Under the pieces are notes generated by a model that ran no database searches, had not been told where the DNA came from, and saw nothing but the letters and a program-made list of their open reading frames with translations. This document shows, piece after piece, positions 5,849 through 18,010 of a stretch of DNA of 64,000 nt. The stretch comes from Hydrogenophaga sp. (GTDB lineage Bacteria; Pseudomonadota; Gammaproteobacteria; Burkholderiales; Burkholderiaceae_C): the NCBI RefSeq assembly GCF_030651625.1, contig NZ_JAUSCF010000001.1, positions 1 through 64,000 on the forward strand. Reading direction: 5' to 3'. Made by a program: the position numbers and the translations under genes. How positions within the stretch are numbered: the first letter of the stretch is position 1; each line of letters begins with the position of its first letter.

Positions 5849-7231
5849 TTAACTGTTTTGGAGGCGATCCAAAACAGTTTGCCGCTGGTGCAGTTCGAGC
5901 ACCGCGTCCAGAGAAGGCGTCTGCGCGGTACCCATGACCAGGACACGCACTGGCATGGCCAGTTGCGGCATCTTGATGCCGTGAGCGATGGTGGTTTCCT
6001 TGATCGCTACCGAAATCCCTGACTTGCTCCACTCGCAGTCGGCCAATTTGGCGGCCAAGGTGGCGAGCGCGGGCCTGATCGCGTCGGTCAGGTGCTGCGC
6101 ACGCTCCTCGTCAGATGGCGTGACGGCGCCGTAGAACGCACTGGCCCAATTTGCCAGCGCGACCGTGGTGTCACAGCGATCCTTGAACAAGCCACAAATG
6201 CGGGGAAGGCGTCCATCAGCGTTCACGCCACGCAGCGTCAATTGATCCGCCACGATGGGCGCAAGCACAGCGTCATCCATCGCCTTGAGGTGTTGGGCAT
6301 TGACCCAGCGCAGCTTGGCTTCGTCGAACTGCGCGGCGCTGCGGCCCAGGTGGTCAAGGTTGAACCATTCAAGGAACTGAGCGCGGCTGAAGAGTTCGTC
6401 GTCGCCGTGGCTCCATCCCAGGCGCGCCAGGTAGTTCACCATGGCGTCGGGCAGGTAGCCTTCGTCGCGGTACTGCGTGACGGGCTTGGCGCCGTTGCGC
6501 TTGCTCATCTTTTCGCCCTGCTCGTTCAGCACGGTGGGCAGATGAGCGTAGACCGGCGGCTCTTTGCCGAGCGCACGGAAGATGTTGATCTGGCGCGGCG
6601 TGTTGTTCACATGGTCGTCGCCGCGGATCACGTGCGTGATGGTCATGTCGATGTCGTCGACGACCACGCAGAAGTTGTAAGTGGGCGTGCCGTCGGGACG
6701 CGCAATCACCAGATCGTCGAGTTCGTCGTTGCTGATCTCGATGCGGCCCTTGACCTTGTCGTCCCAGGTCACCAAACCCCCCTGCGGGTTTTTGAAGCGC
6801 AGCACGGGTTTCACACCCTCAGGCACGGGCGGCAGTGTCTTGCCAGGCTCGGGCCGCCAGGTGCCGTCGTAGCGTGGCTTTTCCTTGGCCGCCATCTGGC
6901 GTTCGCGCAGCGCGTCAAGCTCGGCCACGCTCATGTAGCAGGGATACACCAGCCCGGCGGTCACCATGTCGCCCAGCACGGCCTTGTAGCGGTCCATGCG
7001 CTGCATCTGATAGAACGGGCCTTCGTCGTGATCGAGCCCGAGCCATTTCATGCCTTCGATGATGACGTCGACGGCCTCCTGCGATGAGCGTTCAAGATCG
7101 GTGTCTTCGATGCGCAGGATGAAGACGCCACCGGTGGAGCGCGCAAACGCCCAGGGATAAAGAGCAGAACGGATGTTGCCGAGGTGGATGAACCCTGTGG
7201 GCGATGGTGCAAAGCGGGTGCGAACGGTCAT
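5849..7231 (-). CDS. gltX: Glutamyl-tRNA synthetase
   Basis: Charges tRNA-Glu with glutamate in the cytoplasm. The 460-residue protein fits bacterial class I GluRS. The start is ATG 7231, giving [13 protein letters not shown]; an upstream in-frame extension is unrelated to the family. The HIGH-type motif is HLGN at residues 16-19, followed by the Glu-binding segment [13 protein letters not shown], and the class I KMSKR motif lies near residue 240 (GEKMSKRNG). The metZ stop is one base upstream, so the two genes are probably cotranscribed. Three tRNA genes, including tRNA-Glu, follow on the same strand. Confidence 0.97.
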   Translation of the reverse strand: MTVRTRFAPSPTGFIHLGNIRSALYPWAFARSTGGVFILRIEDTDLERSSQEAVDVIIEGMKWLGLDHDEGPFYQMQRMDRYKAVLGDMVTAGLVYPCYMSVAELDALRERQMAAKEKPRYDGTWRPEPGKTLPPVPEGVKPVLRFKNPQGGLVTWDDKVKGRIEISNDELDDLVIARPDGTPTYNFCVVVDDIDMTITHVIRGDDHVNNTPRQINIFRALGKEPPVYAHLPTVLNEQGEKMSKRNGAKPVTQYRDEGYLPDAMVNYLARLGWSHGDDELFSRAQFLEWFNLDHLGRSAAQFDEAKLRWVNAQHLKAMDDAVLAPIVADQLTLRGVNADGRLPRICGLFKDRCDTTVALANWASAFYGAVTPSDEERAQHLTDAIRPALATLAAKLADCEWSKSGISVAIKETTIAHGIKMPQLAMPVRVLVMGTAQTPSLDAVLELHQRQTVLDRLQNS

Positions 7232-7232
7232 G

Positions 7233-8438
7233 TCAAAGGGTCGTGAGGCCGATGTCGAGATCGGCCTGGATATCGGAAATGTGCTCAAGGCCCACGGCCA
7301 CGCGAACAAGGCCTTGCACCACGCCAGCGGTCTGGCGCTGGGCTTCGGTCAGGCGGCCGTGCGAGGTGCTGGCCGGGTGGGCCACCAGCGTCTTTGTGTC
7401 GCCCAGATTGGTGGAGAGCGACAGCACCTGCAGCGAGTCCAGTACATGGAACGCCCGCGCACGCGCCTGGTCGGCGTCTGATGCCTTCACTTCAAACGAC
7501 AGCACGGCGCCACCGCAATTCGACTGCTGGGCCATGGCCAGCTCATGCTGAGGGTGGCTGCTCAGGCCCGGGTAATGCACCTTGGCCACGGCGGGGTGTG
7601 CCTGCAGCCACTGCGCGAGCTGGAGCGCGCGTGCCGACTGGGCCTGCATGCGGATGTCCAGCGTTTCCAGCCCCTTCAGGACCACCCAGGCGTTGAATGG
7701 CGCCAGCGTCATGCCTGCGCTCTTGAGCACGGGTAGAAAGGTTTTCGTGACGAGCGCCTCGCTGGCGCACAGGGCGCCGGCCATGACCCGGCCCTGCCCG
7801 TCCAGGTACTTGGTACCCGAGTGCATGACGATGTCGGCACCGAAGGCCATTGGGCGCTGCAGCGCCGGCGTGGCAAAGCAGTTGTCCACACACAGCAAGG
7901 CACCCGCGCTGTGGGCAATATCGGCCAGGGCCTGGATGTCGCACACGTCAGTGAGCGGGTTGGTGGGCGTCTCGGCAAACAGCAGCCGGGTGCTGGGCCG
8001 CAATGCGGCTTTCCATGCGCTGGCGTCGGTTTGCGAAACGAAAGTGGATTCGACACCGAACCTGGCCAGGTCGGAACCGATCAGCTTGATCGTGGAACCG
8101 AACATGGAGTGCGAACAGATCACATGGTCGCCCGCCTTGAGCAACCCCATGCACATCATCAAAATGGCCGACATGCCGGACGCGGTGGATATGCAGGCCT
8201 CGGCACCTTCGAGCGCTGCCAGGCGCTGCTCCAAGCTGGCCACCGTGGGATTGCCATAGCGACCATAGGTGAAGCCTTCTTCATCGCCTGCAAAGCGGCG
8301 GGCGGCCGCTTCCGCGCTGGGCTGCACGTAGCCACTGGTGAGGAAGAGCGCCTCGGAATTTTCGCCGTATGGGCTGCGCGCCACGGCCTCGCGCACGGCC
8401 AACGTGTCGCGATGCAGTTCGTGTTTTTTCGGTTTCAT
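7233..8438 (-). CDS. metZ: O-succinylhomoserine sulfhydrylase
   Basis: A PLP enzyme of the Cys/Met metabolism family that makes homocysteine from O-succinylhomoserine and sulfide in methionine synthesis. It is 401 residues, the usual length. Visible features are [44 protein letters not shown], and the PLP lysine in [13 protein letters not shown]. The direct sulfhydrylation type is inferred from the MetZ-like N-terminus and from the neighbourhood: purF-metZ is a conserved order in beta- and gammaproteobacteria. It lies 12 bases after purF. Confidence 0.93.
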   Translation of the reverse strand: MKPKKHELHRDTLAVREAVARSPYGENSEALFLTSGYVQPSAEAAARRFAGDEEGFTYGRYGNPTVASLEQRLAALEGAEACISTASGMSAILMMCMGLLKAGDHVICSHSMFGSTIKLIGSDLARFGVESTFVSQTDASAWKAALRPSTRLLFAETPTNPLTDVCDIQALADIAHSAGALLCVDNCFATPALQRPMAFGADIVMHSGTKYLDGQGRVMAGALCASEALVTKTFLPVLKSAGMTLAPFNAWVVLKGLETLDIRMQAQSARALQLAQWLQAHPAVAKVHYPGLSSHPQHELAMAQQSNCGGAVLSFEVKASDADQARARAFHVLDSLQVLSLSTNLGDTKTLVAHPASTSHGRLTEAQRQTAGVVQGLVRVAVGLEHISDIQADLDIGLTTL

Positions 8439-8450
8439 CGACAGCGACTC

Positions 8451-9953
<1,503 letters not shown>

Positions 9954-9988
9954 ATAAGCTTCCTAGAAGAGAAAAACAGACCCCTGCT

Positions 9989-10474
9989 TCAGGGCAGGTA
10001 GTGCGCCACTGCCACAGGCAACAGGGGCTTGAGCTCGTGCAGCGTCATTGTCAAAGCCGCACCCGTTGCAGAGGTGCGCCACCACTCGCTGTGCTGCAAT
10101 TGCGTCATGTTCACCACCACGGCGAACCCCAGCAACATCACCACTCCCCGCAAGACCCCAAACGCACCACCCAAAATCCGGTCAACGGGCCTGAGCCCTA
10201 TCGTTGCCACCAGCTTGCGCACCAGCCAGGCCAACAATCCACCAGCAAAAGCGACCCCGATGAAGACCAGTGCAAACCCTGCTGCAATCTGCAGCGCTGG
10301 TGACGCACCCTCCATGGGAAGCACTTGCGCCATGTCCACGGCATAAGCCTGAGCCAGTACAAACGCCGCCACCCATCCGGCCACCGAAAGCACTTCGTAC
10401 ACCAGCCCGCGCCACAGCCCCAGCAGTGCGGAAAACGCCAGCACCGCAAGCAACGCCCAGTCCATCAATCCCAT
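9989..10474 (-). CDS. cvpA: CvpA family inner-membrane protein
   Basis: A 161-residue membrane protein with four predicted helices: WALLAVLAFSALLGLWRGLV, VAGWVAAFVLAQAYAV, IAAGFALVFIGVAFAGGLLA and GAFGVLRGVVMLLGFAVVV. The short loop RPVDRILGGAFG is characteristic of the family. CvpA is needed for colicin V production in E. coli and is linked to envelope homeostasis; the biochemical role is unclear. It sits immediately before purF, the standard arrangement. The start could also be Met4. Confidence 0.9.
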   Translation of the reverse strand: MGLMDWALLAVLAFSALLGLWRGLVYEVLSVAGWVAAFVLAQAYAVDMAQVLPMEGASPALQIAAGFALVFIGVAFAGGLLAWLVRKLVATIGLRPVDRILGGAFGVLRGVVMLLGFAVVVNMTQLQHSEWWRTSATGAALTMTLHELKPLLPVAVAHYLP

Positions 10475-10553
10475 GTGGGCTCGGTCCAGTGGGGCATCAG
10501 AAGCCGAGCGTTTCGGAAGGGTGTGCGGGCATGGGCGTGCGACTCTCAGCCTC

Positions 10554-11300
10554 TCAGAGCGTCAGGATGCGGGCGGGGTAACCCAGCGCTTTGACCCGAG
10601 CCGCCACCCGGTCGGCTTCCGCCTGACTTGAGAAGGGTCCAAGACGCACCCGGATGCGAGGACCTTCGCTGGTCTCGGCCACGTGGGTATAGGTCTTCAA
10701 TCCCGCCGCTTCAATCTTCTGGCGCACTTCTCTGGCACGAGCGGGTTCGGCAAACGCGCCGACTTGCACGACCAGACGCACCGTGGCACTGCCGTCAGAA
10801 CCAACCAATGCCGCCGCCGGCGCAGATGGCACAGGAGCAGCATTCCTGGCGATGGAAGGCACGTCGGGCGGAGGTGCGGGAGCCGGCGCGGGCGCTGGCG
10901 CCAGAACACGCGGCGGGTCTGCTGGTGCCGTGACTGCCGCGGTGACCGGGCGTGCGGCAGGCGCTGGCGCCTGAACAGGCGCTGCGGCGACCGGCTCTTC
11001 CTGTGCGCGCTCGGATGCCTCGACGCTGTTTCTGAGGCTCGTGGCGGCCGGTTCTGCAACGGCCGTACGAGCACCGGCTTCCGGCGCCAAAGGGGCCGCT
11101 TTTGAGGGAATTTCGATCGGAATGTCGACGGCAATAGGACGCGGCTGTGTGTCGAACAGAAGTGAGAACCCCACCACACCCACCAACACCAGAATGCTTG
11201 CACCAATGAGCCTGTGTCTGGCGCGCCGGCGCACCGCCTCAATGCTTTGCGGTGGAGGTGTCGGGGAATTGCCCTGAGAGGCAGCGCGGGATTTGATCAT
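10554..11300 (-). CDS. SPOR-domain protein (DedD-like)
   Basis: A 248-residue bitopic inner-membrane protein. One membrane helix lies at about residues 33-49 (LIGASILVLVGVVGFSLLF). A long alanine/proline-rich periplasmic linker follows (about 65-165, rich in PAPAP), and the C-terminal SPOR domain (VRLVVQVGAFAEPARAREV to ALGYPARILTL) binds denuded glycan strands at the septum. The layout matches DedD-type cell-division proteins. It lies between folC and cvpA, the usual betaproteobacterial order folC-SPOR-cvpA-purF. Confidence 0.88.
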   Translation of the reverse strand: MIKSRAASQGNSPTPPPQSIEAVRRRARHRLIGASILVLVGVVGFSLLFDTQPRPIAVDIPIEIPSKAAPLAPEAGARTAVAEPAATSLRNSVEASERAQEEPVAAAPVQAPAPAARPVTAAVTAPADPPRVLAPAPAPAPAPPPDVPSIARNAAPVPSAPAAALVGSDGSATVRLVVQVGAFAEPARAREVRQKIEAAGLKTYTHVAETSEGPRIRVRLGPFSSQAEADRVAARVKALGYPARILTL

Positions 11301-11343
11301 TCGGAATGAAGGATTGCGGGGCCACTGCGACGAGTGGCCGGCC

Positions 11344-12702
11344 TCAGGCGGTCAGGTGTCGGGCCGACAAGCGAGGCACGCCTTGCTGCAACACACCGCC
11401 CACGGTGAAGAAGGACCCGAAGACCACGATTCTATCAGCGGGGTCTGCCAGGGACACGGCCGCACGCAGGGCGCTCATGGGGTCGGCATGGCAGCCCGCC
11501 ACCCTGGATTTCCCCCCGGGCGCAGTCGCTGGATGGGCATCCAGCTTCTGTCGCAGCGCGTCGGTCTTGATGGCGCGGTCCAGCGGCAGCTCGGTGAGGT
11601 GCCAGTGGTCGATCAGGGGTGCGATGCGCTCGATCATGGCGGACAAATCCTTGTCGGCCATGGCCCCGAACACGGCATGGGTGGTCGGGTAGTAGCCCAT
11701 GGCATCGAGGTTTTCGGTCAGTGCCGCGACCGAATGCGGGTTGTGGGCCACGTCCAGCACCAGCGTGGGCGTGCCGGGAACGATCTGGAAACGGCCTGGC
11801 AGATCCACCAGCACCAGTCCGTTGCGCACCGCCTGGGCGGTCACCGGCAACCTGGCACGCAGCGCCTCTACAGCTGCCAGCACACCGGCCGCATTGACCA
11901 GCTGGTTCGATCCACGCAGGGCGGGATAGGCCAGCCCGCTGTACCGCCGTCCCCCGTGAGAAGGGTGCATGGCCCAGCCCCATTGCTGCTGATCGCCGGC
12001 AAAATGAAAATCTTTGCCAACGCGCCAAAGATCGGCACCCACCTCGGTGGCGCGATCGATCACACTTTGCGGCGGCACCGGATCGCTCACCACCACCGGG
12101 CGACCGGTGCGCATGATCCCGGCTTTTTCATAGCCGATCGCCTCCCGGTCATTGCCCAGCATCGCCATGTGGTCGAGCGCAATGCAGGTGATGACGGCAC
12201 AGTCGGTGTCAATGATGTTGACCGCGTCGAGCCGCCCCCCCAGACCGACTTCCAGAATCACCACATCCAGACCGCTTCGAGCCAGCGTTTGGAGGATCGC
12301 CAGGGTGGTGAATTCAAAATAGGTGAGGCTGACGGGCTCATCGTCGCCCTGCCCGGCGCGGGCCTGCTCCACCTCGGCCAGGGCTGGCAGCAAGGTGGCA
12401 GCCTCCACAGGCACGCCGGCGATGCGGCACCGCTCCTCAAAATGGACCAGGTGAGGCGAGGTGTAGACACCGGTGCGATAGCCTGACTCGCTGTAGATGG
12501 CTTCCAGCATGGCGCAGGTGGACCCTTTGCCATTGGTACCCGCCACCGTGATCACCGGGCAAGACATCACCAGCCCCATGCGCTGAGCCACGCGCTGAAC
12601 ACGCTCAAGTCCCATGTCGATGGATTTGGGGTGCAGGCGCTCGCAGTGCGCGAGCCAGTCGGCCAGGGTGGTGGGGTGATCGGGCAGAGGAATTTCAAGC
12701 AT
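11344..12702 (-). CDS. folC: Bifunctional folylpolyglutamate/dihydrofolate synthase
   Basis: Adds glutamate to dihydropteroate and to folates. From ATG 12702 (MLEIPLPDHPTTL) it is 452 residues; the upstream in-frame stretch is not conserved. The Mur-ligase-type P-loop is VAGTNGKGSTCAMLE near residues 52-66, followed by YTSPHLVHFEERCRI and the glycine-rich LEVGLGGRLDAVNII. Late motifs are LVLDVAHNPHSV and VFGAMADKD. It is the first gene of the folC-SPOR-cvpA-purF-metZ-gltX run on the minus strand and is divergent from the ArsC-like gene. Confidence 0.95.
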   Translation of the reverse strand: MLEIPLPDHPTTLADWLAHCERLHPKSIDMGLERVQRVAQRMGLVMSCPVITVAGTNGKGSTCAMLEAIYSESGYRTGVYTSPHLVHFEERCRIAGVPVEAATLLPALAEVEQARAGQGDDEPVSLTYFEFTTLAILQTLARSGLDVVILEVGLGGRLDAVNIIDTDCAVITCIALDHMAMLGNDREAIGYEKAGIMRTGRPVVVSDPVPPQSVIDRATEVGADLWRVGKDFHFAGDQQQWGWAMHPSHGGRRYSGLAYPALRGSNQLVNAAGVLAAVEALRARLPVTAQAVRNGLVLVDLPGRFQIVPGTPTLVLDVAHNPHSVAALTENLDAMGYYPTTHAVFGAMADKDLSAMIERIAPLIDHWHLTELPLDRAIKTDALRQKLDAHPATAPGGKSRVAGCHADPMSALRAAVSLADPADRIVVFGSFFTVGGVLQQGVPRLSARHLTA

Positions 12703-12766
12703 GGTGCATTTTCCCACTGCCCCCACCATGGCATGTTGCGAAGGGTTTGCCGCACAATCCTGGTCC

Positions 12767-13123
12767 ATGATCACCGTCTATGGCATTCCCAATTGCGACA
12801 CCGTCAAAAAGGCCAGGACCTGGCTTACCCAGCACGGCATCGCACATCAATTTCACGATTTCAAGAAGCAGGGCGTGCCAGAGGCAGAGCTTGACCAATG
12901 GCTGTCTGCCCTGGGCTGGGAACCGCTGGTCAACCGCAAGGGCACCACCTGGCGCAAGCTGGACGAGTCCACGCGCGAAAGCGTGACGGATGCCACCAGC
13001 GCACGGGCCCTCATGCTGGCGCAACCCAGCGTGATCAAACGACCGGTGGTGCATTGGCAGACGGCCCGGCCCTCCAGCCTGACGGTGGGCTTTGATCCTG
13101 CAGAGTGGCAGGGCCGCCTTTGA
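12767..13123 (+). CDS. ArsC/Spx family reductase-like protein
   Basis: A 118-residue protein starting at ATG 12767 (MITVYGIPNCDTVKKARTWL). The CDTVKKA segment and thioredoxin-like fold match the Spx/MgsR and YffB branch of the ArsC family. True arsenate reductases have CGTSRN-type active sites, so arsenate reduction is unlikely. The single cysteine is followed by HQFHDFKKQGVPEAEL, and the C-terminus has QPSVIKRPVV. The physiological substrate is unknown; a glutathione-linked reductase role is often proposed. It is divergent from folC. Confidence 0.88.
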   Translation: MITVYGIPNCDTVKKARTWLTQHGIAHQFHDFKKQGVPEAELDQWLSALGWEPLVNRKGTTWRKLDESTRESVTDATSARALMLAQPSVIKRPVVHWQTARPSSLTVGFDPAEWQGRL

Positions 13124-13220
13124 GTCGTGTGCTCCACGGATCGCACGCCGCGTACGGGCCCCTCTGGTTGCGGACCTAAAATCGCAGATCCGCCTCAAAG
13201 CCTTCATCCACCGAATTGCA

Positions 13221-13538
13221 ATGACCACCACCCACATCGACGGCGCTGCCGTGACCACCCAGGCCAGCGTCTATTTCGACGGCAAATGCATCAGCCACGG
13301 CCTCACCTTTCCGGATGGCACAAAAAAGTCGGTGGGCGTGATACTGCCCGCCACGCTCACTTTCAACACAGGTGCACCAGAGATCATGGAGTGCGTGGCT
13401 GGCGCATGCGAGTACAAGCTCGCTGGCACTGAAGCGTGGCTGAAGTCGGCGCCTGGCGACAAGTTCAGCATTCCCGCCAACAGCAGCTTCGAAATTCGGG
13501 TCGCCGAGACCTATCACTACATCTGCCACTTCGGCTGA
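13221..13538 (+). CDS. ppnP: Pyrimidine/purine nucleoside phosphorylase
   Basis: A 105-residue cupin-fold protein starting at ATG 13221. The segments ASVYFDGKCISHGLTF, KKSVGVILPATLTFNTGAPEIMECV, AGDKFSIPANSSFEIRV-type turns and the C-terminal YHYICHFG are those of PpnP (YaiE/DUF1255). It cleaves nucleosides by phosphorolysis in the cytoplasm. It lies 24 bases before argG, probably in one transcript, though no functional link is obvious. Confidence 0.9.
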   Translation: MTTTHIDGAAVTTQASVYFDGKCISHGLTFPDGTKKSVGVILPATLTFNTGAPEIMECVAGACEYKLAGTEAWLKSAPGDKFSIPANSSFEIRVAETYHYICHFG

Positions 13539-14894
<1,356 letters not shown>

Positions 14895-14974
14895 CCGCTC
14901 TTGTTGCTGATACCTCGCGGATTCGGAGAGTCATGGCGCGCTGGCATTCAACCTTCGCACGCCTGCATGCTGGC

Positions 14975-15078
14975 GGCCCGACGATGGCGGGTGGCTGGCG
15001 TAGCGAAATAAAGGAGGAGAGGCGGCGAAGCCGACTCGGGGGATATTCGCGGAGCCGGCCACCCGCCATCGTCGGGCC
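14975..15078. repeat. Long inverted repeat downstream of argG
   Basis: Positions 14975-14999 and 15054-15078 are reverse complements of each other over 25 bases with one mismatch. They flank 54 bases that contain further short palindromes (ggcggcgaagcc). The structure lies between the convergent ends of argG and murB. It could fold into a strong hairpin in either transcript but has no T-run, so terminator function is uncertain. Confidence 0.75.
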
Positions 15079-15116
15079 TTGAGGTCGGGCGGGTGTGAAA
15101 CGGGAGGCCGAACGGA

Positions 15117-16166
15117 TCAGACCACCACGGGCTCAGGCTCCAGCAAGATCCCGAAGCGCTCATACACACTGGTCTGGATGGCCTTGGCAAGCGTCATCAC
15201 TTCCCCCCCGGTGGCGCCACCCCGGTTCACCAGCACGAGGGCCTGCTTGTCGTACACGCCCGCGTTGCCCACGCCCCGGCCCTTCCAGCCACAAGCATCG
15301 ATCAACCAGCCTGCGGCCAGCTTGATGCTGCCATCGGCCATGGGGTAGTGCACCACCTTCGGATCGCGAGCAATGATGTCGGCACACTGCTCCACGCTCA
15401 CCGTGGGGTTCTTGAAGAAGCTGCCGGCGTTGCCGATCACCGCCGGGTCGGGCAGCTTGGCTCGGCGGATCGCACAGACCCAATCAAAGATCTGACGGGC
15501 ATCGGGTTGTTGGATGCCGGTCTCGGCGATTTTGCGTTCGAGGTCCGCATACCCCAGCACCGGTTTCCATGGCCTGGGCAACCAGAAACGGACCCGCGTG
15601 ATCACCGCGCACCCCGAGAGTCCCAGGCCCTTGTCACCCGAAGGCGCGTGCTTGAACACCGAGTCGCGGTAGCCGAACCCACACTGCGCCGCATTCAGCG
15701 TGAAGGCCCGGCCGGTGCGCAGATCCACTGCATCGAGCGAATGAAACCGGTCTTGCAGCTCAACACCGTACGCACCAATGTTCTGCACCGGGGACGCGCC
15801 CACGGAGCCCGGGATCAGCGCCAGATTTTCGAGCCCCGGGCAACCTTGTTCCAGCGTCCAGGCCACGAAGTCGTGCCAGCTTTCGCCCGCACCCGCTTCT
15901 ACGACGAAGCCCTTTTCCTGCTCCTCCAGCAAACGCCGCCCGGCAATCTCGACCTTGATCACCAGGGTCTTGATGTCGCCCGTGATCACCAGGTTGCTGC
16001 CACCGCCCAGCACCAACGGCGGCACAGCATCGCCCACCTCCTGGGCGAGGCCTGAAACCATCTCCTCCAGCGCTTCCTGCGAATGCACGCGCACCAGCTT
16101 CAGGGCGCGCGCCTGGATGCCAAAGCTGTTGTAGGGCTGGAGCGCCACGTTTTTCTCGACTAACAT
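15117..16166 (-). CDS. murB: UDP-N-acetylenolpyruvoylglucosamine reductase
   Basis: Reduces UDP-GlcNAc-enolpyruvate to UDP-MurNAc in peptidoglycan synthesis, using FAD and NADPH. The 349-residue protein is a type I MurB. It starts [20 protein letters not shown]-binding parts are [15 protein letters not shown] and [16 protein letters not shown], the catalytic serine lies in [11 protein letters not shown], and [12 protein letters not shown] is near the C-terminus. It is convergent with argG and divergent from yajQ. Confidence 0.96.
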   Translation of the reverse strand: MLVEKNVALQPYNSFGIQARALKLVRVHSQEALEEMVSGLAQEVGDAVPPLVLGGGSNLVITGDIKTLVIKVEIAGRRLLEEQEKGFVVEAGAGESWHDFVAWTLEQGCPGLENLALIPGSVGASPVQNIGAYGVELQDRFHSLDAVDLRTGRAFTLNAAQCGFGYRDSVFKHAPSGDKGLGLSGCAVITRVRFWLPRPWKPVLGYADLERKIAETGIQQPDARQIFDWVCAIRRAKLPDPAVIGNAGSFFKNPTVSVEQCADIIARDPKVVHYPMADGSIKLAAGWLIDACGWKGRGVGNAGVYDKQALVLVNRGGATGGEVMTLAKAIQTSVYERFGILLEPEPVVV

Positions 16167-16205
16167 GACCGGATTGTCTCACTCACATTCAGCGGATCCA
16201 TCACC

Positions 16206-16691
16206 ATGCCTTCATTTGATACCGTCCTCGAAGCCGATCTGGTCGAAGTAAAAAACGCCGTGGATCAGGTGGCTAGAGAAGTCGGCACACGATTCGACTT
16301 CAAGGGCACCAGCGCCGCCATCGAACTCAAGGACAAGGACATCACCCTTTTCGGCGACGCCGATTTTCAGCTGACACAGGTCGAAGACGTGCTGCGCAAC
16401 AAGCTCGCCAAGCGCGGAGTGGACGTGCGCTTCCTGGACATGGGCAAGGTCGAAAAGATCGGCGGCGACAAGGTCAAACAGGTCGTCAAGGTCAGGAACG
16501 GCATCAGCACCGAAGACGGCAAAAAAATCCAGCAGGCCATCAAAGGCAGCAAGCTCAAGGTGCAGGGGGCCATTCAGGGAGACGCCGTTCGCGTCACGGG
16601 AGCCAAGCGCGACGACCTTCAGGCCGCCATGGCGCTGATTCGCGAAGAAATGAAGGATTTGCCGCTGTCGTTCAACAACTTTCGCGATTGA
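16206..16691 (+). CDS. YajQ family nucleotide-binding protein
   Basis: A 161-residue protein, full length for YajQ/DUF520. It begins [20 protein letters not shown] and contains [19 protein letters not shown], followed by two ferredoxin-like halves, and ends [15 protein letters not shown]. Some members bind cyclic di-GMP and others bind tRNA or phage proteins, so the exact role here is not known. The gene is divergent from murB with a 39-base gap. Confidence 0.93.
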   Translation: MPSFDTVLEADLVEVKNAVDQVAREVGTRFDFKGTSAAIELKDKDITLFGDADFQLTQVEDVLRNKLAKRGVDVRFLDMGKVEKIGGDKVKQVVKVRNGISTEDGKKIQQAIKGSKLKVQGAIQGDAVRVTGAKRDDLQAAMALIREEMKDLPLSFNNFRD

Positions 16692-16779
16692 GTCTTCAGC
16701 CTCGCGACACGTCGTTCTACATCTTGTACAGACGCGTCCTGGAAGTGGTACCCGGCAACCCTTTGATGGAAAGCAGCCG

Positions 16780-17424
16780 ATGCACAACTGGATGATCGCC
16801 ATGGCCCTGATCGGCGGTTCAGCAGCCACGACGGCATGGGCGCAGCAGGTGGCCCTGTCCGGTCTGTCGGGCAGCCGCGCCCTGCTGGTGATCGATGGGG
16901 CGGCACCTCGTTTCCTCAGCCCGGGGCAAAGCCACCAGGGTGTGAAGCTGCTCAACGCGCAAGGTGACAGCGCCACCGTGGAAGTGGCCGGGCAGCGACA
17001 AACGCTGCGGGTCGGAGACGCCCCAGTCAGCGTCGGCAACACCCCGAGCAGCGGCGGTGGACAACGCATCGTGCTCACCGCCGATGCCCGCGGTCATTTC
17101 CTGCCCCAGGGGCAGATCAACGGCCGCTCGGTGCAGTTCATGGTCGACACCGGGGCCACCGTGATCGCCATTGGCGAGGCTGAGGCCCAACGGCTCAACC
17201 TGAATTTCAAGGAAGGTCGTCCGGTTCGCATCAGCACGGCCAACGGCACGGTGAACGCCTACCAGATCCAGCTCAGCTCGGTGCGTGTGGGCGATGTGCA
17301 GGTGTACGACGTGGCCGCGGTGGTGGCGCCCCAGCCCATGCCCTACGTGCTGCTCGGCAACAGCTTTCTCACGCGCTTCCAGATGCAGCGCAACAACGAT
17401 CAGATGACGCTGGAGAAGCGTTAG
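16780..17424 (+). CDS. Retropepsin-like aspartic protease, TIGR02281 type
   Basis: A 214-residue protein with an N-terminal signal peptide (MHNWMIAMALIGGSAATTAWA), so it is exported to the periplasm. The clan AA catalytic motif is FMVDTGATVIAIG near residues 125-137, within a C-terminal single retropepsin lobe (about 105-210) that must dimerise to be active. Residues 22-80 form a separate N-terminal domain ending in a glycine/serine-rich linker. The substrate is unknown. It lies 88 bases after yajQ and is followed by a palindromic repeat element. Confidence 0.88.
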   Translation: MHNWMIAMALIGGSAATTAWAQQVALSGLSGSRALLVIDGAAPRFLSPGQSHQGVKLLNAQGDSATVEVAGQRQTLRVGDAPVSVGNTPSSGGGQRIVLTADARGHFLPQGQINGRSVQFMVDTGATVIAIGEAEAQRLNLNFKEGRPVRISTANGTVNAYQIQLSSVRVGDVQVYDVAAVVAPQPMPYVLLGNSFLTRFQMQRNNDQMTLEKR

Positions 17425-17489
17425 GGCGCTGAGCAAGGGCCTGTGGATGCGAGCGCCACGAGAGCCCTTTGTTCAACGAATGCCTTAGA

Positions 17490-17645
17490 ACTTGTCCGTA
17501 AATAGTCGAGGTCGGCGTGGCGGACGCTTGGAGCGCATGGCGGCGTTGCAAATCCTCGCGATACCTACAGGTATCGCTGTGGTTTGCGCCTTGCCCTGGA
17601 CCCCAATCGCCTCGCCATCCTCCGCTCGCCTATTTACGGACAAGT
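17490..17645. mobile_element. 156-bp palindromic MITE-like element
   Basis: Perfect 16-base terminal inverted repeats (acttgtccgtaaatag at 17490-17505 and its complement at 17630-17645) bound a 156-base element. The two halves align imperfectly along their whole length and meet at a central palindrome, gcgatacct-ac-aggtatcgc (17558-17577), exactly at the midpoint. The whole would fold into one long hairpin. It has no coding capacity of its own. The right terminal repeat supplies the last codons and stop of ridA. Target-site duplications are not evident. A dispersed non-autonomous element is likely but unproven from one copy. Confidence 0.7.
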
Positions 17646-18010
17646 ACCTGGTTCTCTCCCTGGGCGGCTGTGACCACGATTTCGATCTTCCAGTCCGGAT
17701 TGGCCAGCGCGGCTTGCACGGTGGCCCGAGGCGGTGCAGTGCCCGGCACCACCCAGGCATCCCACACCTCGTTCATGGCGGCAATGTCCTGTATGTCAGA
17801 CAGGAAAATCTGCGTGCGCAGGATGAGCGATTTGTCGCTGCCTGCTTCTACCAGGCGCTGCTGCACCTGGTCGAGCACGTCCTGAGTCTGACCCCGGATG
17901 TCGGTATCACCCCGCTCGGGCACCATGCCGGCGAGGTAAACCACGCCGTTGAAAACAGCAGCTTCACTGTAACGCGCGGCCACGCCATGACGTTGGATAG
18001 GTGAACTCAT
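17630..18010 (-). CDS. RidA family protein
   Basis: A 126-residue protein of the RidA/YjgF/UK114 family; RidA members deaminate reactive enamines and imines. Core segments are YSEAAVFNGVVYLAGMVPE, TQDVLDQVQQRLVEAGSDKS, and PPRATVQAALANPDWKIEIVV; the arginine in PPRATV corresponds to the substrate carboxylate ligand. The final codons, reading QVLVRK and stop, lie inside the terminal repeat of the adjacent palindromic element, so the natural C-terminus has been replaced or trimmed. Its start overlaps the plsY stop by four bases. Confidence 0.9.
   Translation of the reverse strand: MSSPIQRHGVAARYSEAAVFNGVVYLAGMVPERGDTDIRGQTQDVLDQVQQRLVEAGSDKSLILRTQIFLSDIQDIAAMNEVWDAWVVPGTAPPRATVQAALANPDWKIEIVVTAAQGENQVLVRK

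Noticed and set aside
17485..17760. ORFs running through the palindromic element
   Set aside because: They arise from inverted-repeat sequence and lack a ribosome binding site or conserved domain.
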